Shown here piece after piece: positions 23,918 through 33,907 of a stretch of DNA of 64,000 nucleotides. The DNA comes from Trochalopteron elliotii (taxonomy: Eukaryota > Chordata > Aves > Passeriformes > Leiothrichidae). The position numbers and the translations under genes were made by a program. The stretch's first letter is position 1, and each line of letters begins with the position of its first letter. Under the pieces are notes generated by a model. The model was given only the letters and a program-made list of their open reading frames with translations, was not told where the DNA came from and did no database searches. The stretch lies in the NCBI GenBank assembly GCA_024734555.1, contig JANPWX010000153.1, positions 394,704 through 458,703 of the forward strand, read 5' to 3'.

Positions 23918-24593
23918 TGATTCTAAAGAGAATTTTAGGAACAAAAGCACAAAAAGGCAGCAGGTGCCACCATCGCTTGTTTGGGAATGGGAAGCAGATC
24001 AAGGAAGAAACCTCTTTGAGCAGGGATGGACACCAGCCCCACACATCCAACCTGACCCTGGGGCTTCCACAGGAGGCATAGAGAGGGGGCAAAACACAAA
24101 TCAGCTAATTAGCCTAATCACAAGGCCCTCCTCAGTCACCCTTCGCTGGGCAAATCCACCCCAGCAGCCAGAATTAGGGGATTTAGGGAAAAATGATCCT
24201 GCTGCAGGGCCATAAACAGAGGAGTGCACCTGAAGTAGCCGTGGCCCCTGGGGGGTGCTGGGGGAAGTGAGAACCTGGTTACTGCAAAGACAAGTGACTG
24301 TGAAATCCTGCTTTATTCTCCCTGCCATAAAAGAGTTTTAGTTCTTCCAGGCAGTTGTTTGAGGGGCTGCTCTGTGTCCTGGGAGCAGGGACAGGCCAGC
24401 ACCTGGGCCCTGTGTCCCCATGGCTCCTCCTGGGGACAGGCACTGTCCCATGGTCACAGATTGTTCTGGAAAACTGCAGTGGAGGATTCATGAGCTGGGA
24501 GGACTCTGGGGTTGTGCCTCTGTGAGCTGATGTTGTGTCCTCCCTCAATACCCTCAGCCCTGCTCTGTTTTGCATGTGGGTATTCCTGTTTTT
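23918..24593. other. Unassigned noncoding DNA
   Basis: No repeat family or exon was recognised between the two CR1 copies. Confidence 0.5.
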
Positions 24594-24786
24594 GGTGATG
24601 GGACAAGGAGGAATGGTTTTAAGGCAAAAAATGTAGGGTTAGGTGGGATATTGAGAAGAAATTGTTCCCTGGGAGGGTGGCCAGGCCCTGGCTCAGGGTG
24701 CCCAGAGCAGCTGTGGCTGCCCCTGGATCCCTGGCAGTGCCCAAGGCCAGGCTGGAGCAACCTGGGATAATGGGAAGTGCCCCTGG
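24594..24786 (+). mobile_element. CR1 LINE fragment, 5' part, split by an LTR
   Basis: CR1 text 'gtgatgggacaaggaggaat', 'ttccctgggagggtggccag', 'gcccctggatccctggcagt' and 'caaggccaggctggagcaac' runs into 'gtgcccctgg' and is then interrupted. It resumes at 25275 after the LTR, so both parts are one original insertion. Confidence 0.94.
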
Positions 24787-25029
24787 TGATGCCTTAAATT
24801 TTATCTTTCCTGTATTTCAGGTTCTGTGCTGCCCAGGGGTGCAGTTCTGAGCTCACAATCAGTGTCACTCAGCTCTGCACACAGCAGGGACACAAAACAA
24901 ATCCTTCTCCTGCTGCACACCAAGGACAACTTTCAGCCCCAACAGCACAAACAAGGGTGGGCTGGAGGGAGGAACAAGAAGGATGGGACCTGACAACCTG
25001 GAGCTGGAATTGGACAATTCAACCCCAAT

Positions 25030-25037
25030 ATGCAAAT
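25030..25037 (+). promoter_or_regulatory. Octamer motif ATGCAAAT upstream of the LTR TATA box
   Basis: A perfect ATGCAAAT octamer (POU-factor type site) ends 11 bp before the TATA box in LTR copy A. The sister copy has ATGGAAAT at the same place. The match may be chance. Confidence 0.45.
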
Positions 25038-25048
25038 GGACCAAAACT

Positions 25049-25056
25049 TATAAAAA
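25049..25056 (+). promoter_or_regulatory. TATA box of LTR copy A
   Basis: TATAAAAA is preserved identically in the sister LTR, at the position expected for the U3 core promoter. Downstream, the AATAAA polyadenylation word of the sister copy reads AACAAA here. Confidence 0.6.
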
Positions 25057-25274
25057 TGTGAGACCTCATGACCAGTCAGCCACTTTGTGACCATCTTGGG
25101 TCCATCTTGTGACCATTTTGGGTCCATTTTGTGACCCATCTTGGGTCCACCTTGGGTGTAGCCCTGGTCAGGCCCTGTCCTGCCCAAGGTAGATCCTAAA
25201 GGCCTTTCAACAAATCTCTACTTTATTCTCCAGCTCTGTCCAGTCTGTTCCAGCTCAGCCTTCCCAAGGTATCA

Positions 25275-25345
25275 CTGGCCCAGGGGTTTGGAACTGGATG
25301 AGTTTTAAGGTCCCTTCCAACCCAAAGCATTCCAGGATTCTGTGC
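25275..25345 (+). mobile_element. CR1 LINE fragment, 3' part after the LTR
   Basis: It continues the CR1 begun at 24594: 'caggggtttggaactggatg', 'ttaaggtcccttccaaccca' and 'gcattccaggattctgtg'. The first four bases (CTGG) are the duplicated target site. Confidence 0.93.
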
Positions 25346-26636
25346 TTGTAAGGAATAAAGTCAGCCTGCACAGGAAGCTGTATTTGGATCGTGAGGAAAT
25401 ATTTTAAGGATACAGAGCTCTGCAAGGAACATTTGGACCTCCATCAACCTCTTGATCTTCCTCTCCTTGCCTCAGCACTAAATTGTGCTACCTAAATGTT
25501 TACCCAAGGAATGGATATTCAAATTTCATCAGAGAAAGTAAAAAAACAGTAATCTAAAAATGCTGTTGTCTTACAAAGTTGTGGTTAAACCAACCTTTCT
25601 CTTTGTGGTCTTAACCCAGTTGAAATAAATGATTTCCCTTCCATTAAAGTTAATGCTATAGAATCAAACCCTTACCTATGAAATATAAAAGTTCATGGGT
25701 TTGATGCTAAAGATGTTTTTTCAAGAGGCAAGTCACAGAATTTCACATATCTCTGGTTACCTTCACATTACCTTCATTACAGATATTTTTTAGATTAATA
25801 AAGGGTAAACAAAAGTCTCTGAAAGCGTAACCCAAGCACCAGGAAAATAGAAATTCACATTTTTAATTTATCCAGCACAGCTTCTGAAAAGCTCCTCCTC
25901 CCAGCTGGTGCCTCAAATGTGTCCATTTTCCTTCCACGTCTGATCTCAAATAACCTTGGAGGTTTCACACAATGCAGAGGAACCCCAGAAAATAATAAAG
26001 GTATTTGGTGAAATACTGCTTAGTCTCTGGGATAAACCTGGAGCACTGACTTGTATAGCTAGAGGCTTATTTTTAGATCCTCCAGAGAATTTGTGTGAAA
26101 AAGGAGAGAGAGAGAGAAAGAGAGAGGAAGAACCATTTAAATCATCATAACTTCATAAACCAGAATTTTGGGTATGATTATTTGATAAAATGTAGCTGCA
26201 AATGTATTTACAATTAAAATGGCTTTTTTGGCATTTTAAAGCCTTTTCCTAAAAAAACAAGTAAACAAAAAAGTGTTTGCTTTGCATTAGCTCCTCCAAG
26301 AGGCCAGAACTGTTAAAAATATATTTTAAAAGTTAACGAATGTGCCTATTTTAATAAATTATTGGAATGGTCAGTGCCCACCCAGACCCTTTTCTCCTTG
26401 GGGAGTGGGATGGCTGTCTCTGGAGAGGGTTTGGGAGGGAGCCTGGCCATGGGGACCTCAACAAAATGTGAGCTCAGGGACCAGCCCTTCCCCTGGGAGA
26501 AGGGAAGGAGAAGGAACAAAGTGTCCATCAGGGGCTTGCCCAGGTGCTGGCACCACAGACCAGAGCTGAAACCTGACCAGTGGATGGGGCAGAAGGGAAA
26601 CAAGCTCAAAATACTGATAAATTTTAATTTCTTTCA
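25346..26636. other. Unassigned noncoding DNA
   Basis: AT-rich, with a short GA-rich run near 26101-26130. No gene or repeat family was recognised. Confidence 0.5.
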
Positions 26637-26753
26637 TCCTTTCCTTTCTCCTTTCTCCTTTCCTTTCTCCTTTCCTTTCTCCTTTCCTTTTTCCTTTCCT
26701 TTCCTTTCCTTTCCTTTCCTTTCCTTTCCTTTCCTTTCCTCCCTTCCTTTCCT
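26637..26753. repeat. Pure polypyrimidine tract, (CTTTC)n-like
   Basis: 117 consecutive C/T bases with no purine, mostly TTTCC/CTTTC units with some CTCC variants early and CCC near the end. The strand asymmetry would allow triplex (H-DNA) structure. It is a likely site of length variation and assembly error. The Lys/Glu/Gly-rich and Phe/Pro/Ser-rich frames here are only its translations. Confidence 0.97.
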
Positions 26754-26829
26754 GAAGGGCCAGGAGGGAGCAGACTGGGTGGGAAAGGAAGTATATTTTA
26801 CAGCACTTTCATTACTCAACTTGATGAGA

Positions 26830-27400
26830 GCTAATAAAAATTCTTAATTGAAAATAAGTACCTTAATGACAATATCATAATCAGGAGTTATATTTCCTAT
26901 TTATTTCAATATAAAATACCTTCTTTCTGAACGAAATTATTCCGACCAGTTTTCCTTATTGGCTCACACATTAGGAAGATAGTAAATGCAGCTTTAAGTA
27001 GAATCACCTGTGCTTGATTTTTCACTCCCAACTTTTCCTTTCTCTTGCTAAACCCCTATATTAGATACTTTCCTAATTGTTATTGAAACATATACGGGCC
27101 CTTTCCCATATCTTTATTTGGCTTTTCGGTGTGGAGTCAGCATTTAATCCAAGCATTTGTGACATGGTTAACACCCACAATCATTTCCTGTTATGCCTCA
27201 CACTGACTGGAGTGGGCTGCTGTATATTTTCCAACGCCCACTCTGCTGTCTTTACAATCAGATTATGCCATTAGACATAGACAATGAATCACTGTAATTG
27301 TTCTAATATGGCCAAACTGCCAGCGAGGATTAACCCTTTCTGGGGAATTTTGTAGTTAATTCTGTGTGGACCTGTGGTTACAAGGTGTTAAGAGGCTTCA
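26830..27400. other. Candidate conserved noncoding block
   Basis: Repeat-free AT-rich sequence of about 570 bp between the pyrimidine tract and a CR1. Word content such as CCTAATTG, TTAACACCC and CAATGAATCACTGTAATTG is compatible with a regulatory element. Conservation is not shown. Confidence 0.35.
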
Positions 27401-27544
27401 GGGGTTTAAAACTGGGGAAAGGTTCATTTTAGTTCATAAAATACCATTTAAAGTGCTGGGCTTGGCTTCTGTAGAATGGCTGAGGAGTCCAAGCAAAGAC
27501 AAAGAAGAAATAACAAATAAAAATAAAAAATGAAGGGAAACTTC

Positions 27545-27873
27545 CTCATGAGGGGAAGCAGAGGGGCAGCTCTGGGAGGTTTAAATACTAAAGGGATAGC
27601 AGGACTGGGGGAATGGCTGGAGCTGTGTCAGGGCAGGTTTAGGTTGGATCTCAGGGAGGTTTGGGTTGGATTTCAGGGAAAGGTTCTTCCCCCAGTAGGT
27701 GCTGGGCACTGCCCAGGCTCCCCAGGGAATGGGCACAGCCCCGAGGCTGCCAGAGCTCAAGGACAGCTTGGACAACATTCTCAGTGGGATTTTTGGAGTG
27801 TCTGTGCAGGTCCAGGAGCTGGACTTGATCCTTGTGGGTCTCTTCCAGCTCAGGATACTCCGTGACCCTGTGT
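27545..27873 (+). mobile_element. CR1 LINE 3' fragment with an internal 22-bp duplication
   Basis: CR1 subtype with 'aatggctggagctgtgtcag', 'aggttcttcccccagtaggt', 'ccccgaggctgccagagctc', 'ggtccaggagctggacttga' and 'ttccagctcaggatactccg'. Inside it the segment AGGTTTAGGTTGGATCTCAG (27635-27656) is repeated in tandem at 27657-27678 with two differences. Confidence 0.92.
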
Positions 27874-28049
27874 AAATCAGTGTTTTTAATCATAAGAATT
27901 CCTAGGGTGGAGTTTTGAAGACAACATCTCCAAGAGGAGAGAAGAGCATCGGAGCGTTTGCGCATTTGGGGTTGGACAAAAAGCTCATTTTGTGCCTCTT
28001 GGAGGGTTTTGTTGAGGCTGTGAGGAAGGCACAGAGCCAAGCATCTGGT
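27874..28049. other. Unassigned noncoding DNA
   Basis: Short unique segment between the CR1 and the next AT-rich block. Confidence 0.4.
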
Positions 28050-28450
28050 CCCCGTGTCCCACCCCAGTTACGAGGTTATTAAATGACTCTTTGCACACAC
28101 ATTCCTGTCAACACACCTCGAAAATGATCCAAGGATACGTCTTCCCAACACCCTTTTGTTCCAACGCTCACAGTAAATCGGCTCCTGATCAAAGTCAGGC
28201 GAGGACTAATTGGAAATCAAAAGTCCATTAGCATTGGAAATGTCATTTCTGCAGCGGGCTGGAGAGTTTTTTGCAAATAATTTGTTTAGGCCTCAAACTA
28301 ACCATCATTAAATGAATGAAAGTCTCTATACGGACACCTTTTGACATTAATTTAGGCTAGTAATGTATCAGATTAGAGTTTAATATGAAATTCTGACTTG
28401 AGTAATTAAAATCTTATTACTTAAGTGGATATTCTCAGTTTAATGGGGAT
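28050..28450. other. Candidate conserved noncoding block
   Basis: Unique AT-rich sequence with many homeodomain-like words (CTAATTGG, CATTAAATGAATG, ACATTAATTTAG, GTAATTAAAA) and no repeat. It is among the more plausible regulatory candidates in the window, by texture only. Confidence 0.35.
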
Positions 28451-29979
28451 GCAGGGAATCAGTTTGCCCTGTTCTACCCTTAGTCAATAGTGAGGAGTGA
28501 ACCCAAAGCAGAAGGAGAGGGATAAGATCAGGCACCACGGATGCTGTGCCCATCTCCCACCCAGTTTTCACAGCAGTTGAGGATACACAGTCACTTTAAA
28601 ATGTTTATGTCTTCTATTCACAAAACCTGCAAAAGTAGTTTCTTGAATCAAATATGCAAATTATAAGCAAATCTAGGAGAAAACAGGAAAAAAACACTTT
28701 TTAATCTTTTTTTTAAAATTTTTGTACTGAGAACTCTGCAAGATTACCCAGAGGGAGGAAAAAAAAAAAAAAACAACTCAAAATAAGGAAGAGTAAAAAT
28801 CTAATAATTAAATATAGGGAAACTAAACTTGGCTGCCCCAAACAGGGAAAATCTGGACAAAAATATAACGAAGAAAACATGAAATTCCAGTGCCATCTAT
28901 GGGAAATATATATATACATAGAATTAGGGGAGACATTGATGCAGAAACCAGAATTATTTTAAAGCCAAGAGAAATCTTGGGAAAAAATCACAGAGTAGTG
29001 AAAGTTTTAAGCATTGAGTTCAGGTAAAAATCCATGTGCCTGTGGCAGAGAAAGTGCAACTGAGCCACTCAACCCAGTTTTGGACCACAACTGATGGGCA
29101 ACACCTCTCTCCAGCTGGGATTTGGTGGTCTGAATTTCCAGTCCCAGTCTAGGACCTTGAATTTCCACCATGGGACATGGAAAGGGATCCATGTGTGCTC
29201 CTGCTTGAGATCTTCAGGCCTGCCCTCTCAAATTCCCTATATTTTAATCAGAATGTGCATGAACAACATCTGACTCAGGGCTGGGGAATCCAGCCTGCTA
29301 CATGTAATGTGCTTCAGGAACTTTTGGGATGAAAGAGCCTTATAAATGCCAGATAAAGCATCATTACTTTCACTTCGGCTTTTATAGCTTTGGCAAAAAC
29401 GTTCCTGTCAGGATGAAACTTGGCCTGCCTCTCCTGGGGGTTTGGGAGGGAATCTTTTTTTCCCAAATCTGAGGAATCTGGTTTGGCTGAATTTCAGTTC
29501 ATTTAATGCAAAAAGGTTGAAAACATTTGACACTGAGACCTTTTTCTGAACTCAGCTCAAATCAGCTTTTTCTTGAAATGCCAAATCTGGCGAGTTCTTG
29601 CTCAGCTCTTTTTTAGAAGATTTTCCAAAAAGCAAAAAACCCTTCTCCTTCATTTCTCAATAACATATGTCCCACTTGCCATTCTTAATCTATTTTCTCA
29701 AATAATTCCCTACTGTTGGTAGACATGGTACTTTTACACTTCAGAATGAGCAACATATATTGAAATCTGCTTAAATGATGTTTGAAAAGCAGTTTGCAAA
29801 CAGGACAGCCCATCACCCAATGTCCCATCTAATCACGGGGAGCACTGGCACTGCACTCGATCCAAGATTGTGGAAGTCAATGCCAGGACTTGTTTCAACT
29901 GCGTTCAGCTGCTGGCACACGTGAAATGAGGCACAAGAGGTCCTAAAATTAGTGGATTTTTAAACTCTTTGTTTGAGGA
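28451..29979. other. Unassigned noncoding DNA with A-rich runs
   Basis: An A run lies at about 28759-28773. No exon, CR1 or LTR was recognised. Confidence 0.5.
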
Positions 29980-30348
29980 AGGAACATGAGTGACTGAGGG
30001 AGCTGGGAAAGGGGCTGAGCCTGGAGAAAAGGAGGCTCAGGGGGGACCCTGTGGCTCTGCACAAGTCCCTGCCAGGAGGGGACAGCCGGGGGGGTCGGGC
30101 TCTGCCCCCAGGGAACAGGGACAGGAGGAGAGGGAAGGGGCTCAGGCTGGGCCAGGGGAGGCTCAGGGGGGACAGCAGCAGGAATTTCCCCATGGAAAAG
30201 ATGCTCAGGTCTTGGAAGTGCCAGGGAGGTTTTGGAGTGCCCATCCCTGGAGGTGTTCAAGGAGCGACTGGATGTGACACAGAGCTCTGATCTGCTTGAC
30301 AAGGTGGTTTTCAATCAAACTCTTACCACCTTAATTGTTCTATGATTT
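29980..30348 (+). mobile_element. CR1 LINE 3' fragment, about 370 bp
   Basis: Plus-orientation copy of the same subtype as 23503-23917: 'ctgagcctggagaaaaggag', 'gaccctgtggctctgcacaa', 'ggctcaggctgggccagggg', 'tgcccatccctggaggtgtt' and 'caaggagcgactggatgtg', ending 'taattgttctatgattt'. Confidence 0.95.
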
Positions 30349-31838
30349 ACTGAAAATAATATCTGGAAAGAAGAGAGAATTTTAAATTATACAAATGCGT
30401 GTGTGTGGATGTGCTTATGTACATATAAAAATATACATGAACAAAATAACCAGAAGCATCTTTGGAAGGCAATAAACTATTTACTGTCAGAGAACCACTA
30501 TTCCCAGTACACCCAGCACAGCTCACCAGGGAATTTTGAGGAAGACTCGGAGCAAACACAGCATAGTGCACATTTTTGCAGTGCTGCAGTGGAGTAGGAG
30601 CAGCAAAAATGCCGTGGAAAATGCTGCTCTAAAGACCAGTTTACCCATGGAAATGTTTTTGAAGTGCCCATGGGATGCCAGGAGAGAAACCCAGAGCCAC
30701 CATCCAGGCACAGGGCAGGAGAAGATGAACAGGGATGAAATAAAACAGAGACCAGAAAGGAAGAGGAAGGAAGTTGGTGGACAAAACCTCAGCCAAGTGG
30801 GATGTTGAGGAGAGAACAAGAAACCTTGGACTTTCTGGCACATACACCAAAATTAAATATACTGCTGGCATTTCTAACTGGCTCTTACGTGGGCTTGGAC
30901 ATCACAATTTGCTTACTGAGATAGAAAAGCTGGCTCAGGAAAACGGGACAGACATGTTGTAATTTTTTTTTTCCCCACTTGATTTTGTGTTAAAGACATA
31001 GATTGACTGTGTAAGGATCACCTTAGTGAAGTTGTGAGTGATTTATGACATGAGCAGCCCTGGAGAAGTGCGGGGAGCAGAGACGGGAAGTGCCGTGCTG
31101 GTTTTTGTTCTACACAGCTCAGCCAGAAAAATCCATTAAGTCCAGGCACTCAAAAAAGACAAAATCTCCTCCACACTTGTGTGTTTTTTCTCCTTTTATT
31201 GCTGTTCTCAGCAACAGGACCCTTTTCTCAAGGTGTCAGACAATATCTGTCCTTTCCTTCTCTTGGTTCACCTGCTGATGAGCCACATCCCACTAATACA
31301 AGCTGTCTTTGAGAGTTTATGGTGCTTTTTAACACAGAAAACAGAAAGCTCCTCCCATCTCTCTGTAGGTAATCCTCAATCCTTCTGAAGTAGCTGCTAA
31401 ATGTCCTGGCTTTGCTGCTACTACCAGTGCAGGATATTAGCAAACACAGAAAGGGCTCCAACAGCCAGAAAAAAAAAAAAAATATCACTTGGTTGAACTG
31501 ATCATTCTGGATGATTTTCCCACTCCCCTCAGCATTTTAAACACACACAATAATGGTAAAACATTTCACTGTCATGCTTACATGAGCATCTGGGTGCACG
31601 TTGAACCACTGCTGAAATATTCCCAGTTTTCCTGTGAAGGTTCAGAGTTAACACAAGGAGTGTGGGTGTCTCCATCTCTCCATGGTGCAATTGGCCTTGG
31701 CTGCTTGGGAGTGACTTTGCTGGAACAGGGACTGATGGAATCTCATCCAGGAGCCTGTGCACCACAGAGAGCTGATCCACAGCATGTGTTGGTTGACAGG
31801 TCCCTGGCAGATCATCCCACATGTTTTTGGAGATGGAC
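30349..31838. other. Unassigned noncoding DNA
   Basis: No gene recognised. Small A/T runs lie at 30961-30972 and 31468-31481. The last 150 bp (31680-31830) have faint CR1-like words ('ctccatctctccatgg') that are too weak to call. Confidence 0.45.
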
Positions 31839-32117
31839 CTGAGGAGCAATAGGATAAGAGGAAATGGTCTCAAGTTACAGCAGGGGAGGTTTAGATTGGA
31901 TTTGGGGAAAATTTCTTCATGGAAAAGGTTGTCCAGACTTGGCACATGTGCCCCAAAGCAGTGCTGGAGTCCTCATCCCTGGAGGGATTTAAAATCCATG
32001 TGGATGTGGCATTTGGGGACATGGGGCAGTGGTGGCCTTGGCAATGCTGGGGAAGAGTTGGACTCAGTGATCTTAGAGGTTTTTTCCAACCAAAATAATT
32101 CTGTGATTCTATGATTT
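31839..32117 (+). mobile_element. CR1 LINE 3' fragment
   Basis: CR1 order: 'gaggagcaataggataagag', 'gtctcaagttacagcagggg', 'tttcttcatggaaaaggttg', 'catccctggagggatttaaa', 'gggacatggggcagtggtgg', 'gagttggactcagtgatctt' and 'aataattctgtgattctatg'. The complete terminal repeats are kept. Confidence 0.95.
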
Positions 32118-33612
32118 AAGGTCAGTACTTGGAGAGAAGAGACAGTAAAAATGCTAAACTTTCAGGGTTTGAAATTTTAAATCAATCTACTGCTGAGCAA
32201 ATTAAGCAAAGTGACAATCAGAATGGGTCAGCACAGGCAGGAGAGGTGTCTCTGCTGGGCTGTTTGGAGTCCACAGCCCCCTCAGCGGGATGAGTGAGAG
32301 GGAAAGAAAACACACGGATGAGAAGGATGGTGGCTGAGGTGGAACAGGGACACACAAACCATCCACACTCCAAAATGATCATTCCCTTCCTCTTCCTAAC
32401 TCCTCTGACCACACCAGGTGCATGGGCAGGACAAAGGGAAGCCCATGCTGCCTGGTCAGGTGGTGAGGAGAGCTCTGAGAAAGAGCAGGAGTGTTTTGTC
32501 TTTGTGAAAACACAAAGTCAGATTGTGCATTAACCACTTCCCAGCAAGGGAAGACACGTTAGAGTTCAAATTGAGAGTTAAAATTTAGAGGGAAATTAAA
32601 TAAAGAAAAGCTTTCAAACACTGAATAAAAGACTTCTTATATTCTATCTGCCCATGTTTTCTGAGGAGTGAATGCATTGCATCTTTTGGGAGAGGAGAGG
32701 TATTTTCCTAGATTCCTGGGAAAAAGTTCTATTTTATAATTAATAAAATAAAATTAAAAGGTCCGTCATGACAAACCAGACACGTCTGTGATTTACAAAT
32801 CTGCTGAGTTTAAGTGTCTTTTCTGGTGTATAGCTGGCATTAAGGGAATATTTTTTTACCTTTTTCTTCAGAGCTGAGTTGCAGAGGTCATGGCAAACCA
32901 GAGCTAGGGCTATTCAAAATTATGTTCATGCTTATAAACTGTCTTGACTGCTACAGGCTTTGCTATTTTTCTTTAGAGACAAAACATACCCTCACACTCA
33001 CTCGTCAGTGTGTAGTGGAGCAATCTCAGGAGCCTGAGCTTTGTTTTTCTTTTAATTTTATTTGAAACTCTTCCAAATCCTGGAAGGGTTTCAAATTGGA
33101 GAGGGATCTTACCCAAGGAGTAATTTTTAAAGCAAAGTCATACAGTGCAGAGTTCTCTTTCCTGGATGTTATGTAAATGTTAATCTCAGCCACCAATGCA
33201 GTGGGACACGTTTTTGCCACTGTCTCTGCAGTGGGTTTCCAGTAAAGACCTTCACTGTCAGCCAGCTGTCCCCTGGTCCCAAACCCAGCTCTGTCCTTCT
33301 GCTTCTCCCCAGGAACACCTGGGTAGTCCAGAGGTAACAACACTTTGATGTTCTCCTTTAGCATAGCACTAAAAAAAAAAAAATACTTTTTCAAAGCAAA
33401 ATAATGGGGAGAGAAGTGAGGAAGGAGAGCAGCTCATGCACTGCAGCAGCAGTGGCAGCACTCCCCAGGAATTTTCACAGTGCAGTTAACTGCAATTTTT
33501 GCTCCTTCTAAAAAAGTTGATTGTTGGATCCTATATTAAATATTAGAGGCTGATGAGTAAAATTGAATGTTTTGTAAGGCTGGGATAGATTATATTCTAC
33601 CAGATACTGAGA
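32118..33612. other. Unassigned noncoding DNA
   Basis: Unique sequence. The AT-rich part 32560-32980 has no recognised repeat. An A run lies at about 33371-33383. Confidence 0.5.
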
Positions 33613-33847
33613 TATAGAACCATGGAGTGAATAATAACCATTCCATTCCACCCCTGCTATGGGCAGGGACACCTTCCACTGTCCCAGGCTGCTTCCAAAT
33701 GTCCAGCCTGGCCTTGGACACTGCCAGGGATCCAGGAGCAGCCACAGCTGCTCTGGGGACCCCACCCTCACAGGGAAGAATTTCTTCCTAATCTCTGATG
33801 AAAACCCACCCTCCTTCAGTCAAGGCCATTCCCCTTGTCCTATCACT
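33613..33847 (-). mobile_element. CR1 LINE 3' fragment
   Basis: Reverse-complement CR1: 'ccattccattccacccctgc', 'tatgggcagggacaccttcc', 'ggatccaggagcagccacag', 'aatttcttcctaatctctga' and 'attccccttgtcctatcact'. The outermost 27 bp are weakly matched. Confidence 0.92.
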
Positions 33848-33885
33848 ACATGAACTTATGAACTACATGCACTTATATTTTCTAC

Positions 33886-33907
33886 TTAGATATAATATTA
33901 TATCTAA
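33886..33907. repeat. 22-bp perfect AT palindrome
   Basis: Starting TTAGATATAAT, the 22-bp sequence equals its own reverse complement, with no spacer. It lies 38 bp beyond the CR1 edge. It is AT-rich, so chance is possible. Confidence 0.9.

Larger units (their letters stand above)
24787..25274 (+). mobile_element. Endogenous retrovirus solo LTR, copy A
   Basis: This 488-bp element starts TGATGCCTTAA and ends CCCAAGGTATCA, so it has TG...CA termini inside a short terminal inverted repeat (TGATGCCTT / AAGGTATCA, one change). CTGG lies directly outside both ends, consistent with a 4-bp target-site duplication. It has a TATA box centrally and sits inside a CR1 in the same orientation. A second copy on the opposite strand (62233-62699) is about 95% identical by hand comparison over the first 290 bp. 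No gag, pol or env sequence adjoins it. A 4-bp duplication is common in gammaretrovirus-like (class I) elements, but I do not assign a family. Confidence 0.93.

Noticed and set aside
26634..26819. Lys/Glu/Gly-repeat protein on the minus strand
   Set aside because: Translation of the polypyrimidine tract.
31680..31830. Possible CR1 fragment before the one at 31839
   Set aside because: Only scattered word matches; no collinear CR1 order.
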